Shown: positions 25,055 through 33,858, counted from the stretch's first letter. The stretch is DNA of 64,000 nt from CADEDH01 sp965263455 (GCA_965263455.1 CBDHHN010000004.1:2666001-2730000), one strand, 5' to 3'. Notes: generated from the sequence alone by a model not told the origin. Translations and numbers: made by a program.

Positions 25055-26323
25055 ATGAGCGACACGGGGCAACGGAGCCTCCACGAGGCGGCCGTCGAAC
25101 AGTTCCAGAGGGCAGCCGATCTCATCGATCTCGACGATGCGTATCGGGCCATCCTCTCCCATGCCAAGAACGAGATCATCGTCAACTTCCCGGTGAAGCT
25201 CGACGACGGTCGGTTCGAGGTCTTCACCGGGTACCGGATCCAGCACAACAACATCATGGGTCCCTACAAGGGGGGCCTCCGGTTCCATCCCGACGTCGAC
25301 CTGGACGAGGTCAAGGCCCTGGCGGCCTGGATGACGTTCAAGACGGCCCTGGTCGGTGTGCCCTTCGGCGGGGCCAAGGGCGGACTCACCATCGATCCCC
25401 ACGCCTATACGGACTCGGAGATCAGGGCCATCGTCCGCCGCTTCACCCACGCTCTTGGCTCCAACATCGGGCCCGACCACGACATCCCGGCCCCCGACGT
25501 CGGCACCGACAGCCGGACCATGGACTGGGTGATGGACACCTACGCCAACATCTCGCCCCCCGGGGCCCGCCAGAGCGTGAAGGGGGTGGTGACCGGCAAG
25601 TCCCTGATCTGCGGGGGCTCGGTCGGTCGAGAGGAGGCCACCGGTCGGGGGGTGCTCTACAGCCTCCGCCACTGGTGCGGCGAGGTCGGCGCCCGCCTCG
25701 ACGACCTGACGGTGGCGGTGCAGGGCTTTGGCAACGTGGGCGGCCACTTCGCCCGCTTGGCCGACGAGTCCGGTTGTCGGGTCACGGCCGTCGGCGACCA
25801 CACCGGCACCGTGCGCAACGGCGACGGACTCGACGTGACGAAGCTCCTGGACTGGGTGACCCACCAGGGCGGGGTCGAGGGGTTCCCGGGCGGTGAGGCC
25901 GTCGACACCGAGGCCCTGTTCGCCGAACCGTGCGACGTGTTCGTCCCCGCCGCTCTGGAGAACCAGCTCACGGCCGAGCGGGCTCGGGCCCTGAAGGCCC
26001 GTCTCGTCATCGAGGCGGCCAACGGGCCGACCACGGCCGAGGCCGAGGCCGTCCTGGCCGAGCGGGGCATCGACGTCGTCCCCGACATCCTGGCCAACGC
26101 CGGCGGTGTGATCGTGTCGTACTTCGAGTGGCTCCAGAACAAGTCGTCCCGGGCCTGGACCCGGGAGGACGTGGCTGAGCGGTTCCGGACCCTGGTGTGG
26201 GCCGCCCACGACGATGTGGTCGCCACCCGGGACCGGCTGGCGTGTTCCCGCCGTGACGCGGCCTACGTCGTGGCCCTCGGTCGCCTCCAGGAGATCTACG
26301 ACCGTCGCGGCATCTTCCCCTAG
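25055..26323 (+). CDS. gdhA: Glutamate dehydrogenase (Glu/Leu/Phe/Val family)
   Basis: The 422-residue enzyme interconverts glutamate with 2-oxoglutarate and ammonium. The N-domain shows the substrate loop MGPYKGGLRFHPDV with its catalytic region GVPFGGAKGGL and PAPDVGTD, and the dinucleotide domain has VAVQGFGNVGGHFA and ILANAGGVIVSYFEW. The GREEATGRGV segment is the usual nucleotide-binding lead-in. The length fits hexameric bacterial/archaeal GDH. It opens the nitrogen block, and is convergent with the DoxX-like genes. Coenzyme choice cannot be fixed by eye. Confidence 0.93.
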   Translation: MSDTGQRSLHEAAVEQFQRAADLIDLDDAYRAILSHAKNEIIVNFPVKLDDGRFEVFTGYRIQHNNIMGPYKGGLRFHPDVDLDEVKALAAWMTFKTALVGVPFGGAKGGLTIDPHAYTDSEIRAIVRRFTHALGSNIGPDHDIPAPDVGTDSRTMDWVMDTYANISPPGARQSVKGVVTGKSLICGGSVGREEATGRGVLYSLRHWCGEVGARLDDLTVAVQGFGNVGGHFARLADESGCRVTAVGDHTGTVRNGDGLDVTKLLDWVTHQGGVEGFPGGEAVDTEALFAEPCDVFVPAALENQLTAERARALKARLVIEAANGPTTAEAEAVLAERGIDVVPDILANAGGVIVSYFEWLQNKSSRAWTREDVAERFRTLVWAAHDDVVATRDRLACSRRDAAYVVALGRLQEIYDRRGIFP

Positions 26324-26326
26324 CCC

Positions 26327-26389
26327 AGGGTTCGGGCTCCGGGCCGGGTCGGCCTAGGCCAGATCCGAGGGTTCGGGCTCCGGGCCGGG
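26327..26389. repeat. 22-bp perfect direct repeat at a convergent gene junction
   Basis: AGGGTTCGGGCTCCGGGCCGGG occurs at 26327-26348, just after the gdhA stop, and again at 26368-26389, inside the 3' end of the convergent DoxX-like gene. The period is 41 bp. Confidence 0.75.
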
Positions 26390-27718
26390 CAGGGTCGTCG
26401 GATCGTCCTCGTCGCTGACGAGGTCGGCGAAGGGGTCCTCGTCCGAGGGCTCCTCGTCGTCGACGGCGGCCCGGATGGCCATCACCGCCCCGACCAGGAC
26501 GAGGTTCTTGAGCAGGTCCTGACCGGCTCCGTTCGGGTTGTAGGGGGCGGCGGTCCAGGTCAACTCGGGCACCAGGGCCAGAGGGAGCGCCGTGACCAGG
26601 AGGTGGGCCATCAGCAGCCAGACGAGGGCCCGGCGCCGGACGTCGGCCAGGAGCCCGATCCCGATGGCCACCTCGACCCCGCCCAGCAGGTACCGGCCGG
26701 CCGTGGTCGGGAACCCGATCTGGTCGAGGCTGGCCTCGACAAGGGCCGCGGCCGGGAACTGGTCGGTGGCCAGCTTCAGGGTGCCGAACCAGACCAGGAG
26801 CAGGCCGAGTCCGATCCGCAGAACGTGGACGGCGTAGCGTCCCATCCAGGCCGAGGGCAACCGCTCCAGACCGGCCAGGCTCCGCTCGATGGTGTCGGAC
26901 ACCCCGATGAAGAACAGTTTCACCTCGTCGAAGAAGTCGGACGCGCTCATGCCGGGGCCCCGCACGTCGTCCCGCTTGGTCTTGGTCGCCTCGCCGGCCC
27001 ACTCGTCGTTCCAGGCGTCGGCCGAGTTTCCGTCGTCGGGTCCGCCACGCTCCAGGTAGTGGGCCCGGATACGGGGCGGTCCCGCCGGGGCTCTCGGGCC
27101 GCGAGGCGGTCCGGGTTCGGGCTCCCACGGCTGCTCGCCGTCGAGGTCGGGCATGTTGTCGAACACCGACGGGGCGGCCACGGTCCCGGTGGGGGCGCCG
27201 AGGGGGGAGGGAGCGGCAACCGGCCCGGCGTCAACCGAGGCGTCACCGACAAGATCGAGGGCGGGGTCGGCGCCGAGGGCGGGTTCGGGGTCGGGGCCCC
27301 AGCTGTCCCAGGAGGGTTCGTCGGCGACGAAACGGCCCGGATCCCAGGGGTCGTCGTCGGCCGGCTCGGAGCGGCGGGCCGGTTCCGGGGCGGGGGCACG
27401 GCGTCGGGAGGACGGCTGCGGCTCCCGTGTCGGCGCCGCCGGGAGGTCGCCGGTGCGTCGGGGTCGGGGCCGCCGGGCGGGTTTCGACAGGTCGGGTCGG
27501 TCCATGGCCCGGGTCGGCTCGTCGAGGGTGTCGGCCCCGGCATCGACACCGGCATCGATGCCGGTGTGGGCCGCATTGTGGGCCGCGTCGTCGAACGGGT
27601 CCGAGGGGTCGGGAGGAGGCCCGGAGGGCAGATCGTCGAAGAACGATCGGCGCCAACGGTGCCCTTCCAAGTCCATGGGATCGTCAGGATCCCCTGCTTC
27701 AGACCGCCGCTCGTTCAC
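26354..27718 (-). CDS. DoxX-like membrane protein with long disordered N-terminus
   Basis: The 454-residue protein has about 270 N-terminal residues that are acidic, Pro/Asp/Arg-rich and without visible fold, then a DoxX-type four-helix membrane region (about 295-430: IGLGLLLVWFGTLKLA, LGGVEVAIGIGLLADVRRRALVWLLMAHLLVTALPLAL, LLKNLVLVGAVMAI) and an acidic tail. DoxX-like proteins are often tied to redox and quinone functions. The start GTG 27718 is tentative. It is paralogous to the next gene upstream and 86 bp from it; both follow the GlnR-like gene on the same strand. Confidence 0.75.
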   Translation of the reverse strand: MNERRSEAGDPDDPMDLEGHRWRRSFFDDLPSGPPPDPSDPFDDAAHNAAHTGIDAGVDAGADTLDEPTRAMDRPDLSKPARRPRPRRTGDLPAAPTREPQPSSRRRAPAPEPARRSEPADDDPWDPGRFVADEPSWDSWGPDPEPALGADPALDLVGDASVDAGPVAAPSPLGAPTGTVAAPSVFDNMPDLDGEQPWEPEPGPPRGPRAPAGPPRIRAHYLERGGPDDGNSADAWNDEWAGEATKTKRDDVRGPGMSASDFFDEVKLFFIGVSDTIERSLAGLERLPSAWMGRYAVHVLRIGLGLLLVWFGTLKLATDQFPAAALVEASLDQIGFPTTAGRYLLGGVEVAIGIGLLADVRRRALVWLLMAHLLVTALPLALVPELTWTAAPYNPNGAGQDLLKNLVLVGAVMAIRAAVDDEEPSDEDPFADLVSDEDDPTTLPGPEPEPSDLA

Positions 27719-27804
27719 GCCGCGTCCGTCCTGTGTGTCCGCTTCCGCCCTGAACGACCGACCAGGCTACCGCCAATGTTGCGGTTGTGTAAACGGGCGG
27801 TGGA

Positions 27805-28791
27805 TCAGGGCGACAGCGGATCCGTCTGATCGAGGTCGTCGGCGCCCGAACCGCCGAGGGCCAGGGCCCCGCCGATCAGGACCAGATTCTTGACGATGTA
27901 CTGGCCCTCCAGCGTCAGCCGATGGGGGACGGCGGTCCAGGTCAGGTCGGGCAGCAGGATCAGGGGGAGCGCGGTGCCGGCCAGGTGGGCGATCAGGATC
28001 CAGGCCAGGGCCCGACGATGGAGATCGAGCAGGAGGGCGATACCCACCGCCACCTCGAACAGGGCCAACCCGTAGAGCGCGGCGGTCGGGGGCAGGAACA
28101 GCTTGTCGAAGGTGGCCTTGACCAGGGCGTCGGCCGGGCCCGTGCCCGGGGCCAGCTTGAGGGCGCCGAACCACAGGAAGCACAGCCCGAGGCCGAGGCG
28201 AATGAGCACCGGCCCGAGGGTCGACATCCACCGGGTCGGTAGCTCGTCGAGGAACCGGATGGCCGTCTGCACGGTGTCGACCAGCCCCAACCCCACCAGC
28301 CGGGCCTCGTCGACCAGGTCGACCGGTTGGTCCTCGGCCCCGTGGACCCCTCCCGGGAGGTACCCGTGGGCATGCTCGTCGGCGTGGCCACCGACGGCGG
28401 TCGCTTCGTCCCACGGGCCCTGGTCCCATCCGTGGTCGTCCCAGCCGCTCTCGTCCCAGCCGTCCCAGCCGCTCTCGTCCCAGCCGCTCCCGGTTCGGCG
28501 ATCGTCGGCCCACCGCTCGTCGTGCCGACCGGCCTGGACTTCGACCCCGTCGTGGGCCTGATGGCGCCAGCGCCGGTCGGGGACGGAGCCCCACTGGGCC
28601 GGATCGTCGTCCCCGTCCCATCGGGCGTCGCCCTCGGTCCGGCCCCGGTCGTCGTCCCACCGGTGGTCCTGGCGGTCGGCCCACTGATGGTCCCACTGAT
28701 CGTCCCAGTCCTCGTCGGCCGCGATCCACACGGGTTCGCCCGCCTCGGCGGCCTGGGGTTCGTCGATGACGTCGATGATGCGTCGGGACAC
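27805..28791 (-). CDS. DoxX-like membrane protein with Trp-Asp-rich N-terminus
   Basis: The 328-residue protein has the same C-terminal membrane module as its downstream neighbour (LGLCFLWFGALKLA, LFEVAVGIALLLDLHRRALAWILIAHLAGTALPLIL, YIVKNLVLIGGALAL). The N-terminal 165 residues are remarkable: a run of short WD-type units (WDDQWDHQW, then GWDESGWDGWDESGWDDHGWD) rich in Trp, Asp and Gly, predicted disordered. This could be a condensate-forming or metal-binding tail. Start GTG 28791 is tentative. It lies 97 bp after the GlnR-like gene, so it may share the glutamine synthetase transcript. Confidence 0.75.
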   Translation of the reverse strand: MSRRIIDVIDEPQAAEAGEPVWIAADEDWDDQWDHQWADRQDHRWDDDRGRTEGDARWDGDDDPAQWGSVPDRRWRHQAHDGVEVQAGRHDERWADDRRTGSGWDESGWDGWDESGWDDHGWDQGPWDEATAVGGHADEHAHGYLPGGVHGAEDQPVDLVDEARLVGLGLVDTVQTAIRFLDELPTRWMSTLGPVLIRLGLGLCFLWFGALKLAPGTGPADALVKATFDKLFLPPTAALYGLALFEVAVGIALLLDLHRRALAWILIAHLAGTALPLILLPDLTWTAVPHRLTLEGQYIVKNLVLIGGALALGGSGADDLDQTDPLSP

Positions 28792-28888
28792 GGGCAGTCC
28801 GTCCTTGTCGGTGCTGGATCCGAACTCGGTACTGCCCCTGACGACGGACTGTACTACCCGACCCGCCGCTTCGCTCGGGTGTCGTCGG

Positions 28889-29587
28889 TCATTCGCCCTG
28901 GTCCCGCCATCGGGATTGTCCGAGCTTGTAGCCCACCGAACGAACGGTCTGGATCAGGCCCGAATGCTCCTCGCCCAACTTGGCCCGCAGGCGGCGGACG
29001 TGGACGTCGACGGTGCGGGCCCCGCCGTAGTACTCGTAGCCCCACACCCGGTTGAGCAGCGTCTCTCGGGTGAAGACCCGGCCCGGGCTCGAAGCCAGGA
29101 ATCGGAGGAGCTCGTACTCCATGAAGGTGAGGTCGAGGTTCCGGCCGTCGACCGCGGCTTGGTAGGTCTCCAGGTTGAGCTCGATGGGGCCGTAGCTCAC
29201 GATCTCGGGGCGGGCGCCCCGCCCGGCCCGCCACAGCAGTTGCTTGAGGCGGGCCTCCAACTCGCGGGGGTGGAACGGGGTGATCACGAAGTCGTCGAAC
29301 AGCTCGGCCCGTGACTCCAGGTCCTCCAGTTGGGTGCCCGACACCAGGAGCAGGAGCGGCTCGGTGGGCACGTCGCCCCGCCGCAGCTCACGACAGATGG
29401 CCCAGGCCGAATCGGCGTCGGTGTCGGCGGCGACGATGGCGCCGGTCCACGCCGTGGCCCCCTCGGCCGTCTGGATCGGCTCCAGACCGTCCACCGCCTT
29501 CCAGCCGTAGCCGGCGAGGTCCAGGCAGCGAACCAGGTCCGGCGGGGCCGGATCGGGGTACACGAGGAAGGTCTCGTCGGCGGTCAT
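28889..29587 (-). CDS. OmpR-family orphan response regulator, GlnR-like
   Basis: The 232-residue protein has a receiver-like N-domain and a winged-helix output domain (about 130-228) with the recognition stretch GARTVDVHVRRLRAKLGEEHSGLIQTVRSVGYKL. The receiver is degenerate: the acidic pair at the start and the late lysine are not recognisable, and only Asp55 in VAADTDAD stands near the acceptor position. That is what is known of GlnR, the global nitrogen regulator of actinobacteria. It lies 36 bp after a GlnA2-type gene and close to glnII and gdh, strongly supporting a GlnR role. No sensor kinase is adjacent. Confidence 0.78.
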   Translation of the reverse strand: MTADETFLVYPDPAPPDLVRCLDLAGYGWKAVDGLEPIQTAEGATAWTGAIVAADTDADSAWAICRELRRGDVPTEPLLLLVSGTQLEDLESRAELFDDFVITPFHPRELEARLKQLLWRAGRGARPEIVSYGPIELNLETYQAAVDGRNLDLTFMEYELLRFLASSPGRVFTRETLLNRVWGYEYYGGARTVDVHVRRLRAKLGEEHSGLIQTVRSVGYKLGQSRWRDQGE

Positions 29588-29623
29588 CGGTTCGGGTCGT
29601 TCATCGGAGGGCGGGATCGCGGC

Positions 29624-30961
29624 TTACCAGGAGGGGAGGTAGCGCTCGAGCTCCCATTGGCTCACGTGGGTCTTGTAGTCCCGCCATTCGGTCCGCTTGT
29701 TGCGCAGGAACCACTCGAAGATGTGCTCACCCAGGGCGTCCCGCACCAGGGTCGACTCTTCCATCACGTCCAGGGCCTCGCTCAGGCTCTGGGGCAGGGG
29801 ATGGACGCCCAACTTCTCCATCCGCTTCTCGTCGAGTTCGAAGATGTTCTCGGTGGTCTCGGCCGGGAGCTCGTAGTTCTGCTTGATGCCCTCCATCCCG
29901 GCGGCCAGGATCACCGAGAAGGCCAGGTAGGGGTTGGTGGCCGGATCGGGCGCTCGATACTCGATGCGGGTTGAGGAGGTCTTGTCGGCCCGGGTCACCG
30001 GGACCCGGACCAGGGCCGACCGGTTGTTGGTGGCCCACGACACCCACACCGGTGCCTCGTAGCCGACCACCAGTCGCTTGTAGGAGTTGACCAGCTGGTT
30101 GGTGACGGCCGTGATCTCGCGGGCGTGGACCAGGAGACCGGCGATGAACTGGCGTGCCACCGGCGAGAGGGAGTACTCGGCTCCCGCCTGGTGGAACGCG
30201 TTCTCGCCGTCGCGGAACAACGACAGGTGGAGGTGCATGCCCGAGCCCTGCATCCCGGCGAGTGGCTTGGGCATGAACGAGGCGAACCGACCCCGTTCCA
30301 GGGCCAGCTCCCGGACCACGAGCCGGAAGGTCATGATCTGATCGGCCATCGACATGGCGTCGGTGTAGCGGAGGTCGATCTCGTGCTGGGACGGCGAGTC
30401 CTCGTGGAACGAGTACTCGACCGGGATGCCCATGCTCTCCAGCACCGAGATCGTCTCCCGACGCAGATCGGAGGCGACGTCGCTCGTGGTGAGGTCGAAG
30501 TAGGAACCGGAGTCGAGCAAGGTCGGGGCGTGTGACGGTTCCCCGTCGGCGAAGTAGAAGAACTCCATCTCCGGGGCCACGAAGAACGAGAAGCCCAGCT
30601 CCCGGGCCCGCTCCAGGTTGCGGCGCAGCACGTGGCGGGGATCACCGTCGAAGGGCTGCTCGTCGGTGTCGTAGATGTCGCAGAACATGCGGGCCGTGCT
30701 GCCGCTGTCGCCGGTCCCCCAGGGCATGAGCTCGAAGGTGGCGGGGTCGGGCTTGGCCAGGACGTCCGACTCCTGGATCCGGCTGAAGCCGTCGATGGCC
30801 GAGCCGTCGAAATGGACGCCCTCGGTGAAGGCGTACTCGAGCTCCACCGGCGAGATGGCCACCGACTTCAGCTGGCCCAGCACGTCGGTGAACCACAGCC
30901 GGATGAGCTTCACGCTGCGCTCCTCTACGGCACGCAACACGTATTCCTGCGGTCGTTCCAC
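29624..30961 (-). CDS. glnA2: Type I glutamine synthetase, GlnA2-like
   Basis: The 445-residue enzyme makes glutamine from glutamate, ammonium and ATP. It contains the latch GVHFDGSAIDGF, the metal-site segments EMEFFYF and HEDSPSQHEIDLRY, GSGMHLHLSLF and NRSALVRVP. The region where GSI-beta enzymes carry the adenylylated Tyr reads ENIFELDEKRMEKLG, so adenylylation control is unlikely. The N-terminus (PQEYVLRAVEERSVKLIRLWFTD) matches mycobacterial GlnA2, so I start at GTG 30961, although GTG 30997 is in frame. The 446-residue length of GlnA2 agrees. It is divergent from the type II enzyme. Confidence 0.93.
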   Translation of the reverse strand: MERPQEYVLRAVEERSVKLIRLWFTDVLGQLKSVAISPVELEYAFTEGVHFDGSAIDGFSRIQESDVLAKPDPATFELMPWGTGDSGSTARMFCDIYDTDEQPFDGDPRHVLRRNLERARELGFSFFVAPEMEFFYFADGEPSHAPTLLDSGSYFDLTTSDVASDLRRETISVLESMGIPVEYSFHEDSPSQHEIDLRYTDAMSMADQIMTFRLVVRELALERGRFASFMPKPLAGMQGSGMHLHLSLFRDGENAFHQAGAEYSLSPVARQFIAGLLVHAREITAVTNQLVNSYKRLVVGYEAPVWVSWATNNRSALVRVPVTRADKTSSTRIEYRAPDPATNPYLAFSVILAAGMEGIKQNYELPAETTENIFELDEKRMEKLGVHPLPQSLSEALDVMEESTLVRDALGEHIFEWFLRNKRTEWRDYKTHVSQWELERYLPSW

Positions 30962-31032
30962 TCCAGCAGTAGTAGCAGGAGGAGGAGGCCGGGTCACGGG
31001 TCGTGACCCGTATCAGGGAGTCTGACGGTCTT

Positions 31033-31050
31033 GTTTCACACGCCGTTAAC
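31033..31050. promoter_or_regulatory. Possible GlnR-type operator between the two glutamine synthetase genes
   Basis: On the minus strand the segment reads GTTAAC, seven bases, GAAAC. This resembles the GlnR half-site pattern (GTnAC, about six bases, GAAAC) with spacing one base longer, and it stands out as an AT-richer island in the 248-bp divergent promoter region. A single imperfect site is weak evidence. Confidence 0.3.
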
Positions 31051-31209
31051 ACGGCAGGCATTGCCACCCACGGTGGCGGCCGGGTTTCATGAATCGAGGC
31101 AATCCGGGCCCGGCAGCGTCGCCCCGGCTCACGGTGTGGTCAGACGTGATTGCCGCCGTCTCGCCGGTGGGCGTTGATGGGTTCCGAGAACCGACACTTT
31201 GGAGTAAGC

Positions 31210-32223
31210 GTGACGTACAGGGCTGAGTACCTCTGGATCGACGGCACCGAGCCGACGGCGGAGATCCGATCCAAGACCAAGATCCTCGCCGACGGCGACG
31301 AGCCGGGCATCTGGGGCTTCGACGGTTCCAGCACCAATCAGGCCACCGGCGACAACTCCGACGTCGTCCTCAAGCCGGTCTTCCAGTGCCCCGACCCCAT
31401 CCGAGGCGGGAGCAACATCCTGGTGCTGTGCGAGACCCTCCTCACCGAGGACCTCTCGCCCCACCCGACCAACACCCGGGCCGCCGCCGTGGCCGCCTAC
31501 GAGAAGTACGGCTCCCAGGAGCCCATCTTCGGTCTCGAGCAGGAGTACACCATGCTCGACCCCGACACGAAGTGGCCGTTCGGCTTCCCGCCCGCCGGGT
31601 TCCCCGGCCCGCAGGGTCCCTACTACTGCGGTGTCGGCGCCGTGAAGATCGCCGGTCGCGACATCGTCGAGGAGCACACCACCCTGTGCATCGAGGCCGG
31701 TCTCGGTCTCTCCGGCACCAACGCCGAGGTCATGCCCGGCCAGTGGGAGTTCCAGGTCGGCCCCCTCGACACGGTCACCGTGGCCGATCACCTGTGGGTG
31801 GCCCGCTACCTGCTGTACCGGGTGGGCGAGAAGCATCACGTGGAGATCTCGATCGACGCCAAGCCCATGAAGGGCGACTGGAACGGCGCCGGGATGCACA
31901 CCAACTTCTCCACCAGCGCCATGCGTGACAACTACGACGCCATCGTGGCCGCGGCCGAGTCTCTGGGCGCCCCCGGCAAGCCCGAGGAGCACCTGGCCGG
32001 CTACGGCGTCGGCATCGAGGACCGCCTCACCGGCGAGCACGAGACCCAGCGCTACGACCAGTTCAGCTACGGCGTCTCCGACCGCGGCGCCTCGGTCCGG
32101 ATCCCCTGGCAGGTGGCCAAGGAGGGCAAGGGCTACATCGAGGATCGTCGCCCCAACGCCAATGCCGACCCCTACGTCGTCACCACCCTCATGACGAACA
32201 CTTGCTGTGGCGCTCTGTCTTGA
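31210..32223 (+). CDS. glnII: Type II (eukaryote-like) glutamine synthetase
   Basis: The 337-residue protein matches GSII: AEYLWIDGTEPTAEIRSKTKI at the start, WGFDGSSTNQATGDNSDVVL, FGLEQEYTMLD, NAEVMPGQWEFQVGP, GDWNGAGMHTNFST and the end RRPNANADPYVVTTLM. These are the same blocks as in Streptomyces GlnII (about 343 residues). It is short, octameric/decameric in the family, and not adenylylated. GTG 31210 follows GGAG by five bases. It is followed by a strong terminator, so it forms its own unit. Two synthetases sharing a promoter region suggests control by the GlnR-like protein. Confidence 0.96.
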   Translation: MTYRAEYLWIDGTEPTAEIRSKTKILADGDEPGIWGFDGSSTNQATGDNSDVVLKPVFQCPDPIRGGSNILVLCETLLTEDLSPHPTNTRAAAVAAYEKYGSQEPIFGLEQEYTMLDPDTKWPFGFPPAGFPGPQGPYYCGVGAVKIAGRDIVEEHTTLCIEAGLGLSGTNAEVMPGQWEFQVGPLDTVTVADHLWVARYLLYRVGEKHHVEISIDAKPMKGDWNGAGMHTNFSTSAMRDNYDAIVAAAESLGAPGKPEEHLAGYGVGIEDRLTGEHETQRYDQFSYGVSDRGASVRIPWQVAKEGKGYIEDRRPNANADPYVVTTLMTNTCCGALS

Positions 32224-32258
32224 GCGACCACTCTGAGTAGCGTACTGTAACGCTGCAT

Positions 32259-32303
32259 CAAGCGGAGGGTGTCCGGCGGGGGCGCCCTCCGCTTGTCAGT
32301 TTT
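32259..32303 (+). terminator. Rho-independent terminator of glnII
   Basis: CAAGCGGAGGGTG pairs with CGCCCTCCGCTTG (one G-T pair) over an 11-base loop and is followed four bases later by TTTT. It is the most textbook intrinsic terminator in the window and overlaps the end of the convergent methyltransferase gene. Confidence 0.9.
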
Positions 32304-33858
32304 GGCCGGCCGCCTCGGGGACCCAGAAGCCGCCCCGGGGGCGGAAGCCCCGGCCGTCCGGCTCGGGGCCCGCCTCGGCGTAGGCGGCCAGGCGCCGCCG
32401 GGCGGCGTGCTCGACCGTCAGGTCGATGACGTCGAAGGTCGGGTCGGCCCCCACGGCCCGCAGGACCTTGTCGGCCGGTGAACCGGCTCGGGGCAGGCCC
32501 GGGGCCAGCACCAGGAGCGGTCGGTGGTCGGCTCGACCGGCGGTGGCGGCCACGACGTGGGCCAGTCCCAGGACACGCCAGACGGCCTCGGTCGACACCA
32601 GCCCGGGACGGCCGATGGTGAACCCTCCCGGCACCTCGACGTGGAACCGGGCTCCGCTCGGGGCGGACACGGCGAACGAGACGGTGGCCCCGGTGCCCCG
32701 CAGGGTCGGGTTGCGACGCTCGACCGTGAACCCGGCCTCGGCCAGCAGCCGCTCGGCTCGGCCCCCGGCCGTCTCGCCCCGACCAACCGGAGCGTCTGTC
32801 TCGTCGACCCCGTCCGGCTCGAGGCCGGGCCCGGCGCCGTTCACCGGCCCGGCGCCGTTCGCCCTCCCGCCGTCGGCGCTGATGTCGACGCCGTTGTCCG
32901 CCTTGTCGGCCACGGCCCGGGCATCGGCCACCCGGGTCCGGGCCCGGTCGACGTAGTCGGGGTCGAGGTCGTACCCGACCGGGGCTCGACCCGCCTCGAC
33001 CGCCGCCACCAGGGTCGAGCCCGAGCCCATGAACGGGTCGAGCACGGCGTCGCCGGCGTAGGTGTACAGCTCGATCAGCCTGCGGGGGAGTTCCACCGGG
33101 AACGGGGCCGGGTGGTTGACCCGGCGGGCGCTCTCGGCCGGGATCTCCCACACGTCGAGGGTGGCCGCCAGGAACTCGTCGTTGGAGATCGTCGCCTGGT
33201 GGGGAAGGCCCCGACGCTCCCGCTCGGCCGCAGGCAGAGCCCGGTCGAAGCGGCCCTTGGCCGCCACCAGCACCCGCTCGGTGGTGTCGCGCAGGACCGG
33301 GTTGGCCGGGCTGGCGAACGAGCCCCAGGCGCACGAGCCGCTGGTCGATCGAGCCTTCTGCCAGATGATCTCGCCCCGCAGCAGCAGTCCGAGCTGCTCA
33401 TAGATGGCGACCACGTCGGCGGCCAGGCTCCGGTAGGGCTTGCGGCCCAGGTTGGCCACGTTGACCGCGATGCGACCGCCGGGCTCCAGCACCCGAACGC
33501 ACTCGGCGAACACGTCGTGGAGCAGGGTCAGGTACTCGGCGTACGAGCCGGGCACCTCCCGGGGCGCACCGTCGTTCGCGGTCTCGGCGGCCGATCCGGC
33601 GACGGCCTGCTCGTACTCCTTGCCCACGAAATAGGGAGGTGAGGTGACGACCAGGGCGATCGAGTTGTCGGCCAGGTCCGACATCGACCGGGCGTCGCCG
33701 TGGCGGCACGGGTCGTCGAGAACCGGGGGGCCGGTGACGGTGTCGTCGGTGCTGAGCACGGGCGCCGTGAACCGGGCGTAGAAGGCCGAGGCGTCGTGGC
33801 CCTCGCGACGGCCGACGCCGAAGGCGGAGGTTGTCGTCGGTGCCCGTCGCCTGCTCAT
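32296..33858 (-). CDS. DNA methyltransferase (N4-cytosine/N6-adenine type) with extra C-terminal domain
   Basis: The 520-residue protein has motif IV TSPPYF (72-77), before the SAM-binding motif I DPFMGSGST (274-282), the permuted beta-class order of amino-methyltransferases. It should transfer a methyl group to an exocyclic amine of A or C in a specific DNA site. After a Gly/Asp-rich linker (about 320-375) comes a separate domain of about 140 residues (LLAEAGFTVERRNPTL, ARFHVEVPGGF, LLVLAPGLP, TFDVIDLTVEHAARRRLAAYA) with alternating strands and helices. It could be a target-recognition or nuclease-like fold; I cannot name it. No restriction endonuclease gene is adjacent, so this is probably an orphan methyltransferase. 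ATG 33870 is an alternative start. Confidence 0.88.
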   Translation of the reverse strand: MSRRRAPTTTSAFGVGRREGHDASAFYARFTAPVLSTDDTVTGPPVLDDPCRHGDARSMSDLADNSIALVVTSPPYFVGKEYEQAVAGSAAETANDGAPREVPGSYAEYLTLLHDVFAECVRVLEPGGRIAVNVANLGRKPYRSLAADVVAIYEQLGLLLRGEIIWQKARSTSGSCAWGSFASPANPVLRDTTERVLVAAKGRFDRALPAAERERRGLPHQATISNDEFLAATLDVWEIPAESARRVNHPAPFPVELPRRLIELYTYAGDAVLDPFMGSGSTLVAAVEAGRAPVGYDLDPDYVDRARTRVADARAVADKADNGVDISADGGRANGAGPVNGAGPGLEPDGVDETDAPVGRGETAGGRAERLLAEAGFTVERRNPTLRGTGATVSFAVSAPSGARFHVEVPGGFTIGRPGLVSTEAVWRVLGLAHVVAATAGRADHRPLLVLAPGLPRAGSPADKVLRAVGADPTFDVIDLTVEHAARRRLAAYAEAGPEPDGRGFRPRGGFWVPEAAGQN

